From: Bacteroidales bacterium
GTDB lineage: Bacteria > Bacteroidota > Bacteroidia > Bacteroidales > UBA932
DNA: 36,059 bases
Direction of reading: 5' to 3'
Assembly: GCA_017423025.1 (NCBI GenBank)
Contig: JAFPGC010000043.1
Location: 1-36,059, forward strand
Under the pieces are notes generated by a model. It saw only the letters and a list, made by a program, of their open reading frames with translations. It ran no database searches and was not told the origin of the DNA. A program made the translations under genes and the position numbers. Positions 1-8,543 of the stretch are shown piece after piece; within the stretch, counting starts at the first letter, position 1, and every line of letters begins with the position of its first letter.

Positions 1-80
1 CGGGCGGGAATCGAACCCGCACGGCCGTTTCGGGCCAAGGGATTTTAAGTCCCTCGTGTCTACCATTCCACCACCAAGGC
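1..80 (-). tRNA. tRNA-Leu (anticodon TAA), 3' end cut by the window edge
   Basis: Read on the minus strand from position 80, the sequence folds as a class II tRNA. It has acceptor strand GCCTTGG, a D arm with GGTAGAC, an anticodon stem AGGGA/TCCCT around loop CTTAAAA (anticodon TAA, decoding UUA), a long variable arm with a GGCC/GGCC stem, and a T arm GCGGG-TTCGATT-CCCGC. The last acceptor bases (about four, plus any CCA) fall off the left edge. The long variable arm and the anticodon agree on leucine. Confidence 0.95.
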
Positions 81-95
81 AGGATAGCGGGGGCA

Positions 96-127
96 CAAAG
101 TTACGGAAAAAAATCTAATGGAGCAAA
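96..127 (-). promoter_or_regulatory. Bacteroidota-type promoter of tRNA-Leu
   Basis: On the minus strand a perfect -7 element TAACTTTG (103 to 96) lies 20 bp downstream of TTTG (127 to 124). Transcription would start about ten bases before the tRNA 5' end at 80. The promoter overlaps the last codons of the S41 peptidase gene, so the tRNA can be expressed independently of the mre operon. Confidence 0.7.
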
Positions 128-1518
128 ACGCCGAAGCCGGGGTGGCGCAGTGGATTCTCCACGGGCGTCAAGAAAGGACCGGCGGGGGCCGATTTCACGG
201 CGCCCAGGGCGGAGGCCAGCAGGGATTCGGAAGGGTCTCCCAGGCTGATGCCCTCGTACGGCTTGTCCTTGCCATCCAGGTCGGCGGGGATGCCGTCGGG
301 CATGCTCAAGGTCACACCGTTGCAGTCGGAGTATCGGGAAGTAATCACGTAGAGCCCCCATAGGGGAATTGCTTTCCTGGCAGCGTCGTAGTCAAAATCC
401 TTTAGACCCTTATTCTTTTCCACACTATTGAACCAGTCAACGGCCTTGATAAGGCTGCCGCCGCAGAACTTGCCGGACGTCCTTTCGCCAACCAGAGTTA
501 CATCCATGTAAGGTTTGAGGCCGCAGATCAAGGATTCAGAGGCCGATGCAGACTCGCCGGTAACCAGCACCCACAGATGTTCGATGCCAGGATTGACCTC
601 CAGGGGCTTTACCGTCATCTGCTGACCGGTTCTCTTGGAAGTGTAGGATATCTCCGGGGTAAAATAGGAAATATCCTCGTCCTCATCGCTGAGGATATCG
701 TTGTAGACATCTATGTTGAAAATCTCTTTCCTTGCTACAACCTCCGGCGGGGCTATCATCGACGCCAGAGCCGTGGAGGTAATTACGTAGCCTCCTGTAT
801 TGTAGCGGAGGTCCAGAATCAACTCCCGGATTCCATCGGCCTTGAACTGCGCGAAAGCCGTTTCCAGATCCTTACAGGCATCCAAGGTGAAACTAGTGAA
901 GTGCAGGTAGCCGTATTTGACGCCGTCCTTCTCGAAGGTGAGAGCGGTATGCACCGAGTTCTCGTACATATCGGCCGCATCCATCCGGATGGTACGGCCA
1001 TCGTCCAAGCCTAGCTGGATAGACGTGTCCGTGTAAAGCTGGTTGAGAATGCGGCTGAAGTTTTCTTTGTTCATCGTTTCCCCGTTGACCGTGAGAATCT
1101 TATCTCCGCGCTTCAGGCCGGTCTTGCGGGCGGGGGAATCGGCATAAGTGAACCGCACAACAGCTACTACCTGGATCTTCTGGGAATCGTAATAATAGAC
1201 GCTTATATTCATCCCGTAAGTCAATCCACTAAGGTCGATGTATTCTTCGAAGGGAGTATAGTCGTCGTAAAGCTCGGTCCATCTGTCTGCGGAGTAGCGA
1301 CAGGCCTTTACCTTCTCAATGGCATCTGCGTAGGTATCCCAGTCGGTTATCTCTCGGGCCGTCGCCGGCTCATCCTTCCACAGATAGTACGTATTCATGA
1401 TATTATACGCGAAGGTATTGGAATAGTACTCCAAGGCACGCTCTTCATCCATCGGCACTTTGTTACAGGCCGATGCCAGGAGCAGGATGCACAGCAGGCT
1501 AAAAATACTTCTTTTCAT
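115..1518 (-). CDS. S41-family (C-terminal processing) peptidase lipoprotein
   Basis: The protein has 467 residues. A lipoprotein signal peptide ends in ASAC (Cys18), so the mature protein should be lipid-anchored facing the periplasm or outer membrane. A PDZ-like segment spans about residues 98-165 and contains GLKRGDKILTVNG. The S41 catalytic domain follows from about 200: LDLRYNTGG near 236-243, the serine motif ESASASE at 322-328, and the general-base lysine in GERTSGK (Lys350). The Ser/Lys dyad appears intact, so it should be an active protease. It is the last gene of the mreB-rodA operon and its start lies inside the rodA 3' end (20 bp overlap), which suggests translational coupling. 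S41 proteases such as E. coli Prc trim cell-wall hydrolases and PBPs; a role in wall growth here is inferred only from context. Confidence 0.88.
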   Translation of the reverse strand: MKRSIFSLLCILLLASACNKVPMDEERALEYYSNTFAYNIMNTYYLWKDEPATAREITDWDTYADAIEKVKACRYSADRWTELYDDYTPFEEYIDLSGLTYGMNISVYYYDSQKIQVVAVVRFTYADSPARKTGLKRGDKILTVNGETMNKENFSRILNQLYTDTSIQLGLDDGRTIRMDAADMYENSVHTALTFEKDGVKYGYLHFTSFTLDACKDLETAFAQFKADGIRELILDLRYNTGGYVITSTALASMIAPPEVVARKEIFNIDVYNDILSDEDEDISYFTPEISYTSKRTGQQMTVKPLEVNPGIEHLWVLVTGESASASESLICGLKPYMDVTLVGERTSGKFCGGSLIKAVDWFNSVEKNKGLKDFDYDAARKAIPLWGLYVITSRYSDCNGVTLSMPDGIPADLDGKDKPYEGISLGDPSESLLASALGAVKSAPAGPFLTPVENPLRHPGFGVLLH

Positions 1519-3022
1519 TGCGGTAGAGGGCTAGGAAGATGAAGATGAGGATGGTGAACGCCCATAGGGACGATCCGCCGTAAGAAAGAAGGGGCAGGGG
1601 AATGCCGATGACGGGCATCAGGCCCACCGTCATGCCCACGTTGATGAACAGGTGCATGAAGATGCAGGAAGCTACGCAATAGCCGTAGATGCGGGTGAAA
1701 TTGCCGCGGCAGCTCTCGGCATCCATGATAAGCCGTGCGATAAGGAAGGTGTACAGGGCAATGACCACCAGGCAGCCCAGGAAGCCCCACTCTTCACCCA
1801 CGGTGCAGAAAATGAAGTCCGTGGTCTGCTCCGGCACAAAGCCGAAGGTGGTCTGCGTCCCCTGAAGGAATCCTTTGCCCAGCAGGCCGCCGGAACCGAT
1901 GGCAATCTTGGACTGGTGCACGTTGTAGCCCACTCCGGCCAGGTCTTCCTTCATCCCAAGCAGCACTTCGATTCGGCTCTGCTGGTGCGGCTGCAGCACG
2001 TTTTCAAAGATATAATCCGTAGAGAAAATAAGCGCTACGCCCAGCAGGAAGGCCCCTACCGTGATGGCCAGCGCCTGGTCTTTCTCCCAGTAAGCATGGA
2101 AAAGCAGGAAGGGCGTCGCTCCCACCGAAAGCACCAGCAGCACGTAAATGGGCTTTATCTGGGGCAGGAAACTCCAGATAGTCTGGGCCGATTCGTGGGC
2201 CTGGGGCACCCAGATGCGATGGTTCAGATAATCAAGATGCCCTTCCATCAGGGAGCATGCCCACTCCAGGATTCCGGGCAGGAAAGCCATGAACAGCACA
2301 AAGAGCCCGCCCACAAGGATTCGGCGCCACGGATGGCCTCCACTGCCGGTGAGTACGCAGAAGGGCACCAGGACGGCAATGAGGCCCACCACGGACCAGT
2401 AGGCGCCCGCGGTAAGCGTGGCAATGAAAAGGGCAATGACCAGGCCGATGAGTCCCAGCCACCAGCCCGAGAATCCTTCTCGGTAAAGCACGAAGATAAA
2501 ACCGGTATATACCAGGGCGCTGCCCGTTTCGCTTTCCGCCACAATAATGAGCATGGGCAGCACGATGACGGCCGCCGCTATCATGAAGTCCTTGAACTTG
2601 GAAAGGCGGAAGTTTTGCTGGCTCAGGATAAACGATAGTAGCAGCGAGGTGGATATTTTGGATATTTCGGCCGGTTGGAAGCGGATGGGCCCCAGGTCGA
2701 ACCAGGAGTGTGAACCCTTTACGTCGCTGGAGACAAAGATAACCACCACCAACAGGAATACCACCACTATGTAGAAAGGGATGCATACGCCCTCCCATAG
2801 CCGGGGCGGCAGCACGAACAGGATGAGGGCCGCCAGGCCCAGGGAGGTGAGAATCCACACGAACTGTTTGCCGGCACGTGAACTCCAGGCCAGCATGGAA
2901 GCCGGCTCCGACGAGTGGACAGACGCATAGATATTGAGCCAGCCAATGAGTACCAGTGCCAGGTACACACCAATCATGGCCCAGTCAATGGACTGTCTTT
3001 TATGTGCGTGCTGCTCAATCAT
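1499..3022 (-). CDS. rodA: RodA, SEDS peptidoglycan glycosyltransferase
   Basis: The 507-residue polytopic membrane protein belongs to the FtsW/RodA/SpoVE (SEDS) family, which polymerises lipid II into glycan strands during cell elongation with a class B PBP as partner. Family signatures are visible in the C-terminal half: SGGLLGKGFLQGTQT, VPEQTTDFIF, GEEWGFLG, and near the end PVIGIPLPLLSYGGSS. It is longer than the roughly 370-420 residues of proteobacterial RodA because of extra sequence in the middle, including the stretch around WVPQAHESAQTIW. The gene overlaps mrdA upstream by 8 bp and the S41 gene downstream by 20 bp, so the three are almost certainly cotranscribed. RodA rather than FtsW is preferred because mrdA and mreBCD are adjacent. 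Confidence 0.95.
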   Translation of the reverse strand: MIEQHAHKRQSIDWAMIGVYLALVLIGWLNIYASVHSSEPASMLAWSSRAGKQFVWILTSLGLAALILFVLPPRLWEGVCIPFYIVVVFLLVVVIFVSSDVKGSHSWFDLGPIRFQPAEISKISTSLLLSFILSQQNFRLSKFKDFMIAAAVIVLPMLIIVAESETGSALVYTGFIFVLYREGFSGWWLGLIGLVIALFIATLTAGAYWSVVGLIAVLVPFCVLTGSGGHPWRRILVGGLFVLFMAFLPGILEWACSLMEGHLDYLNHRIWVPQAHESAQTIWSFLPQIKPIYVLLVLSVGATPFLLFHAYWEKDQALAITVGAFLLGVALIFSTDYIFENVLQPHQQSRIEVLLGMKEDLAGVGYNVHQSKIAIGSGGLLGKGFLQGTQTTFGFVPEQTTDFIFCTVGEEWGFLGCLVVIALYTFLIARLIMDAESCRGNFTRIYGYCVASCIFMHLFINVGMTVGLMPVIGIPLPLLSYGGSSLWAFTILIFIFLALYRNEKKYF

Positions 3023-4856
3023 GTTTCACTCGTGACATCAGGTTGGCTTCCTTCATGCGTTTTTCGAGGTCCGTCCTTTTGATTTTCCTCTTCAGGTATT
3101 TTTCTACCATGAGCGAGGCCATGGGGGCGGCATATGTGGCGCCGAAACCGCCGTTCTCCACATAGCAGGCTACGGCAATTTTGGGATTGTCCATGGGTGC
3201 GAAGCAGATGAACACGGAATTATCGGCCCCGCGGGGATTCTGGGCCGTTCCCGTCTTTCCGCAGATGTCCAGGGAATCCACATGGGCGATCCAGGCCGTT
3301 CCGCCCATACCCGCGCCGGAATTAACCGCCCTCCACATGCCCTTGATGACCTTGGGGAAGTGGGTGGTATCTACCAGCGTGTACTGCTTCTCGGTAAATC
3401 TCTTGTCTATTTCCACGCCTTCTGAAGCCTTGATAATGTGCGGGATGTAGTAGTGCCCGCGGTTGGCGATGGTGGCGCAGAGGTTGGCCAGGTGCATGGG
3501 AGTGGCCAGAATTTCACCCTGGCCGATGGAAAGGGAAATGACCGTAGTGGAGTTCCATCGGCCTTTTCCGTAAGAGCGGTTGTAAGTTCTGGACGTGGGG
3601 ATGCTTCCGGAGAGTTCGGCGGGGAAGTCGCTGCCCAGCTTGCGGCCGAAGCCGAAGCTTTCCACATAGTCGTGCCAGGCATCCAGGCCATCGGCCACGT
3701 TGCCGTATTTACGGTTGTCCAGGATATTCTTGAGCACGTAGCAGTAGTAGGCGTTGCAGCTCATCATGATGCTTTCTTCCATGTTGAGCGGGCTCTTGTG
3801 CCCGTGGCAGCCCAGTTTGTGTCCGGCGCCAAAGCTGTAACCGCGGCTGCAGGAGTACATCATTTCCGGACGCAGTACCCCTTCCTGCAGGCCGATAAGT
3901 CCGTTCACCAGCTTGAACACGGAGCCCGGAGGGTAGGAGGCCTGGACGGCGCGGTTGTACATGGGTTTGTAGGGGTCTTCGGAAATCTCGTTCCAGTGTT
4001 TGCCGATATCGGCCAGCATGGACACGTCGATACCCGGCGAGGAAACCAGCGCCAGGATTTCTCCGGTGGAAGGCTCGATGGCTACCAGCGAGCCCACCTT
4101 GTTCTGCATGAGCTCCTGCCCATACTGCTGCAGCGTGGCGTCGATGGTGGTCACAATGTCGTGTCCCGGAACGGCTTCCTTATCCATGGTTCCGTCCTTG
4201 TATGGCTGCTCAATCTGGTTGCGGGAATTGCGGAGGTAAATGTGGTAACCCTTCTCTCCGCGGAGTTCCTTCTCGCGGGCGGCTTCAATGCCGGTCATGC
4301 CGGCGTAGTCTCCGCTGCGGTACTCGCCCGGATGGCTGTCCAGATAGGACTGGTTCACCTCGGAAACATATCCCAGCAGGTTGCCGCCGGCATTGACAGG
4401 ATAGTCGCGGATGCTGCGAACCTGCCCGCGGAAGCCGGGAAACTTGTATTTGACCTCGTCGAAGCGCATGTAGGTCTCGGCCGGGAGGTTGCGGATCATG
4501 GTCACGGCCTGGAAGCCGATGGCGCGGCGCCGGCGGTTGTATTCGGCCAGTCGGCTGCGGATGAACTCGGTGTCCACGTCCAGGACGGTGGCCAGGGCCA
4601 GGGTGTCAAACGCTTCCACCTCACGGGGGTTCACCAGAATGTCATATGCCACTTTGTTACCCACCAGGATTTCTCCGTTGCGGTCATAGATGACGCCACG
4701 GGTGGGGTAGATGGTCTCGTAGATGGTAGCATTGCGGTCGGCGTCTTCCTTGTAGCCTTCGTTAACGATCTGTAGAGTGAAAATTCTTCCCAGGAGCAGC
4801 AATGCCGCCGCCCCCAGGCCTATGAGCAGGCGGATATGACGTCCGTCGCTTTTCAT
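3015..4856 (-). CDS. mrdA: Penicillin-binding protein 2, class B transpeptidase
   Basis: This 613-residue protein is the elongation-specific D,D-transpeptidase that crosslinks strands made by RodA. It has an N-terminal membrane anchor at about residues 9-31, a PBP dimerisation domain at about 45-220 (TRGVIYDRNGEIL), and a transpeptidase domain with all three active-site motifs: SVFK (Ser312, Lys315), SCN (366-368) and KTG (534-536). It lies between mreD (4 bp overlap) and rodA (8 bp overlap) in the order usual for Bacteroidota mre clusters. No truncation or missing catalytic residue is seen. Confidence 0.95.
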   Translation of the reverse strand: MKSDGRHIRLLIGLGAAALLLLGRIFTLQIVNEGYKEDADRNATIYETIYPTRGVIYDRNGEILVGNKVAYDILVNPREVEAFDTLALATVLDVDTEFIRSRLAEYNRRRRAIGFQAVTMIRNLPAETYMRFDEVKYKFPGFRGQVRSIRDYPVNAGGNLLGYVSEVNQSYLDSHPGEYRSGDYAGMTGIEAAREKELRGEKGYHIYLRNSRNQIEQPYKDGTMDKEAVPGHDIVTTIDATLQQYGQELMQNKVGSLVAIEPSTGEILALVSSPGIDVSMLADIGKHWNEISEDPYKPMYNRAVQASYPPGSVFKLVNGLIGLQEGVLRPEMMYSCSRGYSFGAGHKLGCHGHKSPLNMEESIMMSCNAYYCYVLKNILDNRKYGNVADGLDAWHDYVESFGFGRKLGSDFPAELSGSIPTSRTYNRSYGKGRWNSTTVISLSIGQGEILATPMHLANLCATIANRGHYYIPHIIKASEGVEIDKRFTEKQYTLVDTTHFPKVIKGMWRAVNSGAGMGGTAWIAHVDSLDICGKTGTAQNPRGADNSVFICFAPMDNPKIAVACYVENGGFGATYAAPMASLMVEKYLKRKIKRTDLEKRMKEANLMSRVKHD

Positions 4857-5362
4857 TTACGGGGATCCGGAGCTAACACTCCCAGCGTGAGCAGGGAAAC
4901 CACGAAGCTGGCCACCAGCGAAGCCGCCAGACGCAGGCCGTTGAACCAAAGCGGGCGGGTGCCGGCGCCATCGGCCCAAATATAGATGACCAGGAAAATA
5001 AGCAGGGCCAGGAATATCGAAACGGCTACTTTGCCAAAGCCGCAGCGCCCTACGGAAAAGTCTTCTTTCCGGGCAAAGAGTTCGGGGCCGAAGATAAGGC
5101 CGATGATGCCGTGACGGGCGAAGGCAACGGGGATAAGGGCCAGGGCGTTGAGGCCCAGGACACCTTCCGACAGGAAGTCAACCACCAGACCGGAGGCGCA
5201 GGCGATGAACATGGCTCCAGCCGTTCCCACGCGGATGGGAATGCATAGGACCATCACCGGAAGGATGGTGAGGAAGATGTAAGGCGTCACGTGGAAATAG
5301 TTGCTCATCAGCAACTGGGCCAACAGCAACAGAACGTACGCTATCCAGAAACCTCGTTTCAT
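4853..5362 (-). CDS. mreD: Rod shape-determining protein MreD
   Basis: The 169-residue hydrophobic protein has about five membrane segments, starting directly at the N-terminus (WIAYVLLLLAQLL) and including LTILPVMVLCIPI and VSIFLALLIFLVIYIW. MreD is an integral membrane component of the elongasome that binds MreC and helps control PBP2/RodA activity. Sequence conservation in MreD is low, so the call rests on topology, length and position: it starts 4 bp inside the end of mreC and ends 4 bp inside the start of mrdA. Confidence 0.88.
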   Translation of the reverse strand: MKRGFWIAYVLLLLAQLLMSNYFHVTPYIFLTILPVMVLCIPIRVGTAGAMFIACASGLVVDFLSEGVLGLNALALIPVAFARHGIIGLIFGPELFARKEDFSVGRCGFGKVAVSIFLALLIFLVIYIWADGAGTRPLWFNGLRLAASLVASFVVSLLTLGVLAPDPRK

Positions 5363-6168
5363 TCCTTGAATCCTTCTATCTCGTCAAACGAATCGTTGTG
5401 CACCACGGTGACGTAGCGCACGGAACTGAAATCCTGGAACAGGGTTACCGTAATCTCGTTGGTGGCACCGTTGATGACGCGGGAGTCACCGGCCACGCCC
5501 AGCGGAATGTCCGGAGGGAAGAGGAGGGAGTGACCGCTGGTGTAAACGGTGTCTCCGGGCTGGTAGTGGTACTGGAGGGGAATTTCCTTGAGAAGGGCTC
5601 CGTTGGAGTGGATGCCGTCCCATACCAGAATGCCGCTGCCGCCCTCTTCTCCAATGCGGGCGCTGATGGAGATGTCGTGGTTCTGAAGGGACAGGGCGAA
5701 GGCATGGTGTTCGCTTACGGCGTCAATGATGCCCACCACACCGTGGGTGGTTACAATACCGGATTTCTCCTGGATGCCGTCTTCAAAACCCCTGTTTAGA
5801 ATCAGATAGTTATGCTGCTTGTTCCGGCTGATCTTGACTACCTCGGCCGGCGTGAGGGTATAGCCGGGATGGGTGTCAGTCCGGGTGGTGTCAATGCGCG
5901 CCTGGCGCAAACGGTGCCGGGCCTGGGCCAGCTGTTGCTGCAGCTTTTCGTTCTCCTGGGCCAGTTTCTTGTTTTCGGCCGACAGGGTAAAATAGTTTCT
6001 TACACTTTCCGTGGCACCCCATACTGTGCCCATGAAGGCGTGGCTTGCACGGGCCACCCAGATGCGCTGAAGATCAGCGCTGTTGGTGACTAAATGCAAC
6101 ATGGCGATCTCCAGGACAATGAAGATCACCAAGTTGACAATTCTGTGCAGGATGCCCCGCCCCCTCAT
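5359..6168 (-). CDS. mreC: Rod shape-determining protein MreC
   Basis: The 269-residue protein has one N-terminal membrane segment (about residues 10-28), a coiled coil at about 60-95 (AENKKLAQENEKLQQQL) and the beta-rich periplasmic MreC domain (LNRGFEDGIQEKSGIVTTHGV, then YTSGHSLLFPPDIPLGVAG). MreC links cytoplasmic MreB filaments to PBP2 in the periplasm and activates it. Only three bases separate it from mreB, and it overlaps mreD by 4 bp. Confidence 0.94.
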   Translation of the reverse strand: MRGRGILHRIVNLVIFIVLEIAMLHLVTNSADLQRIWVARASHAFMGTVWGATESVRNYFTLSAENKKLAQENEKLQQQLAQARHRLRQARIDTTRTDTHPGYTLTPAEVVKISRNKQHNYLILNRGFEDGIQEKSGIVTTHGVVGIIDAVSEHHAFALSLQNHDISISARIGEEGGSGILVWDGIHSNGALLKEIPLQYHYQPGDTVYTSGHSLLFPPDIPLGVAGDSRVINGATNEITVTLFQDFSSVRYVTVVHNDSFDEIEGFKE

Positions 6169-6171
6169 GGC

Positions 6172-7188
6172 TTAGCGGATGAGGAAAGAGTAATTATCTG
6201 TGTTCTTGAGGGCAATGCAGGTGCCGCGGGCTACGGCGCGCAGCGGGTCCTCAGCCACGTAGAACGGGATATTAACCTTTTCGGAGAGGCGCTTGTCCAG
6301 ACCGCGGAGCAGGGCGCCGCCACCGCTGAGGAAGATACCGTTTTCCACGATGTCGGAGTAGAGCTCCGGGGGAGTCTGCTCCAGCACCTGCTGGATGGAT
6401 GCTTCCAGACGGGCGATGGACTTGTCCAGGCAGTGGGAAATCTCCTGATAGGGGATGAGGGCCTCTACCGGGTGGCCGGTCATCAGGTTGGGACCGCGTA
6501 CGAGGAACGGTTCGGGTTCTTCGTCCAGCTGGGAGATGACGGAACCGACGGCGATCTTGATCTTTTCGGCCGTGGTTTCACCCACCTTGATCACGTGCTG
6601 CTGGCGCAGGTAGTTCTGGATGTCTGCGGTAAAGACGTCACCGGCCACGCGGATGGACTCCTGCTGAACGATACCGCCCAGGGAGATGACGGCGATCTCG
6701 GTGGTACCGCCACCGATATCCACCACCATGTTTCCCTTAGGGGCTTCTACGTCCAGGCCGATACCCAGTGCGGCGGCCATGGGCTCGTAGATGAGATACA
6801 CGTCACGGCCTCCGGCGTGTTCCGAAGAGTCACGGACAGCACGGATTTCCACTTCCGTGGAACCGGAAGGAATGCCCACCACCAGCTTGAGGTTGGGGGC
6901 GAAGAGGCTGCGATGACGGGCGTTCACCTGCTTGATGAAGCCGCGGATCATCATCTCTGCCGCATTGAAGTCTGCGATGACACCATCCCTCAGCGGACGC
7001 ACGGTCTTGATGCCGGGATTGGTTTTCTCGTGCATCAGTTTAGCCTTCTGGCCCAGGGCGATGCACTTCCCTGTCTGGTTGTCGATGGCCACGATAGACG
7101 GCTCGTCCAGGGCTATCTGGTCGTTCTGGAAAATGACGGTATTAGCCGTTCCCAGGTCTATGGCCAATTCTTGATTGAGGAATCCCAT
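6172..7188 (-). CDS. mreB: Actin-like cell shape protein MreB
   Basis: The protein has 338 residues from the ATG at 7188. That start is preferred over an in-frame ATG 12 codons upstream because the family begins with MGFxxxxLAIDLGTANT-like sequence, and because the upstream ATG leaves only a few bases after the -7 box. Actin/Hsp70-fold nucleotide motifs are clear: phosphate-1 DLGTANT, phosphate-2 VVDIGGGTTEIAV, and the adenosine-motif region FLSGGGALLRGLD. MreB polymerises under the inner membrane and positions the RodA/PBP2 machine. It is the first gene of the elongasome operon, with a -7 box about 35 bp upstream. Confidence 0.97.
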   Translation of the reverse strand: MGFLNQELAIDLGTANTVIFQNDQIALDEPSIVAIDNQTGKCIALGQKAKLMHEKTNPGIKTVRPLRDGVIADFNAAEMMIRGFIKQVNARHRSLFAPNLKLVVGIPSGSTEVEIRAVRDSSEHAGGRDVYLIYEPMAAALGIGLDVEAPKGNMVVDIGGGTTEIAVISLGGIVQQESIRVAGDVFTADIQNYLRQQHVIKVGETTAEKIKIAVGSVISQLDEEPEPFLVRGPNLMTGHPVEALIPYQEISHCLDKSIARLEASIQQVLEQTPPELYSDIVENGIFLSGGGALLRGLDKRLSEKVNIPFYVAEDPLRAVARGTCIALKNTDNYSFLIR

Positions 7189-7221
7189 ATTTGTAATTTT
7201 CTGTTTCGGGCAATTAGACCT

Positions 7222-7229
7222 CAAAATTA
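7222..7229 (-). promoter_or_regulatory. -7 element of the mre operon promoter
   Basis: Minus-strand TAATTTTG (7229 to 7222) matches TAnnTTTG exactly and would give a leader of about 25-30 nt before mreB. I see no clear TTG at the expected -33 distance. The intergenic region is shared with divergent ispD, whose own promoter is not obvious. Confidence 0.55.
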
Positions 7230-7265
7230 CGAAAAAATTCTTATATTCGCCTAAAGTTTTTTGCG

Positions 7266-7970
7266 ATGGAAAGAAAAAAATTTCTGATAGTTACGGCTGG
7301 TGGGATGGGTACCCGGATGGGAGGTCCTGTACCTAAGCAATTTATCGAATTGGAGGGGAAACCCATCCTCCGTCTTACCATCGAACGCTTCTTGGAAGCG
7401 GTCCCGGATTTGCAGATTATCACCGTGCTTCCGGAGGCCTATATCACCACTTGGCGGCAGTATTGCATCAAGGCCGATTTCACCTGTCCCCAGCGCCTGG
7501 TCAAAGGCGGTTTCACCCGTTTCCACTCCGTGAAAAACGCCTTGGCTTACGTGCCCGACGGCGCCCTGGTGGCCGTTCACGACGGCGTGCGCCCGCTGCT
7601 ATCCATCGGCAAAATCCGGGAGCTCTTTGCCAAAGCGCAGACCGTCCCCGCCCTCATCCCCGTAATGCCTGCCACGGACACCCTGAAAGTATTGGAAAAG
7701 AAGGCCGATGGCAGCCTCGCCGCGACGGGCGAATCCATCGACAGAAGTCGCATCTTCGGCGCCCAGACCCCCCAGCTTTTCTATAGCGAGCTCCTCAAGC
7801 AGGCGTACGGCCAGGGCTTCGACACCCTCTTCACGGACGACGCCTCCGTGGCCGAAAAATACGGAATACCGCTCACCTTCATCGAAGGAGAGCGGTTCAA
7901 TCTGAAAATCACAACACCGGAGGATTTAGTCCTCGCTAAAGCGATTTTGGAGATGCCCGATCGGGCATAA
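7266..7970 (+). CDS. ispD: 2-C-methyl-D-erythritol 4-phosphate cytidylyltransferase
   Basis: The 234-residue cytosolic enzyme transfers CMP from CTP to methylerythritol phosphate, the third step of the non-mevalonate isoprenoid pathway that supplies undecaprenyl phosphate and quinones. Motifs seen are the nucleotide-binding TAGGMGTRMG followed by PKQF, then VHDGVRPLLS, TDDASVAEKYG and FNLKITTPEDLVLA near the C-terminus. It is single-domain, with no fused IspF. It is divergent from mreB and ends at a strong hairpin terminator. Confidence 0.95.
   Translation: MERKKFLIVTAGGMGTRMGGPVPKQFIELEGKPILRLTIERFLEAVPDLQIITVLPEAYITTWRQYCIKADFTCPQRLVKGGFTRFHSVKNALAYVPDGALVAVHDGVRPLLSIGKIRELFAKAQTVPALIPVMPATDTLKVLEKKADGSLAATGESIDRSRIFGAQTPQLFYSELLKQAYGQGFDTLFTDDASVAEKYGIPLTFIEGERFNLKITTPEDLVLAKAILEMPDRA
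7953..7968. repeat. 16-bp perfect palindrome at the ispD 3' end
   Basis: ATGCCCGATCGGGCAT reads identically on both strands and contains the last codons of ispD (MPDRA) up to its stop. It precedes a second, longer hairpin by 11 bp. It may reinforce termination; nothing else is visible around it. Confidence 0.6.
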
Positions 7971-7979
7971 CGGTGCGTC

Positions 7980-8006
7980 ATGGCCGGCTTGACCGGCCAT
8001 CTTTTT
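7980..8006 (+). terminator. Rho-independent terminator of ispD
   Basis: An 8-bp GC-rich stem ATGGCCGG/CCGGCCAT (7980-7987 with 7993-8000) with a five-base loop is followed by CTTTTT. The T tract overlaps the stop codon of the convergent Lrp-family gene. Confidence 0.85.
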
Positions 8007-8499
8007 AGTCTCTACCGGTGTAGGTGGTAGATTTGAAATCCTTGACCCAAACCATGCGCTCGATGGGCTCGTCGAGGGAAATCATGGTGTCCGTACTCTG
8101 GATGTAGGGAATCTTCTGGATGGTGTTCAAAAGAACCTCCATCAGGTGGTCATTGTCCAGGCAGTAGAGCTTGGCCAGGATGGCGTATTTGCCGGTTACA
8201 AAATGACACTCCACAATCTCCGGAATCTTCTTGAGGTTGGCTATGACCTCGGGGTACTTGGTGGACTCGGACAGGGAGATGCTCACAAAGGCGCAGACAT
8301 TGAGGCCCAGGGCCTGCGGTTTTACCTGTAAGCGGGATCCTGTGATAACGCCGTTGGCTTCCAGGCGCTTGTAGCGCTGGTGGATGGCCGCACCGGAAAC
8401 GCCGCATTCACGGGCAATTTCCAGGAAAGGCATTCGGGCGTTCTTGACAAGGTAAGAAAGGATCTTCTGGTCGATCTGATCAATGTGATAAGTAGCCAT
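8005..8499 (-). CDS. Lrp/AsnC-family transcriptional regulator
   Basis: The 164-residue protein has an N-terminal AsnC-type winged helix-turn-helix (IDQKILSYLVKNARMPFLEI, then ECGVSGAAIHQRYKRLEANGVI, about residues 6-55) and a C-terminal RAM ligand-binding domain (about 70-150). Such proteins form octamers and sense amino acids. Its target and effector cannot be read from the sequence. It lies 44 bp downstream of topA in the same direction but has its own -7 box. The last codons overlap the terminator of the convergent ispD gene. Confidence 0.92.
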   Translation of the reverse strand: MATYHIDQIDQKILSYLVKNARMPFLEIARECGVSGAAIHQRYKRLEANGVITGSRLQVKPQALGLNVCAFVSISLSESTKYPEVIANLKKIPEIVECHFVTGKYAILAKLYCLDNDHLMEVLLNTIQKIPYIQSTDTMISLDEPIERMVWVKDFKSTTYTGRD

Positions 8500-8525
8500 T
8501 GCTTACAATTTTAAACTAACCGCTG

Positions 8526-8533
8526 CAAATGTA
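8526..8533 (-). promoter_or_regulatory. -7 element upstream of the Lrp-family gene
   Basis: Minus-strand TACATTTG (8533 to 8526) matches TAnnTTTG and lies 26 bp before the start at 8499, in the gap after topA. No convincing -33 TTG is seen, so the regulator may also be read from topA. Confidence 0.5.
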
Positions 8534-8543
8534 CGAAAAATTT

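Noticed and set aside
7241-7265. A promoter for ispD in the T-rich stretch before its start.
   Set aside because: The bases around TAAAGTTTTTTG do not align well with TAnnTTTG, and no TTG is correctly spaced, so I did not list it.
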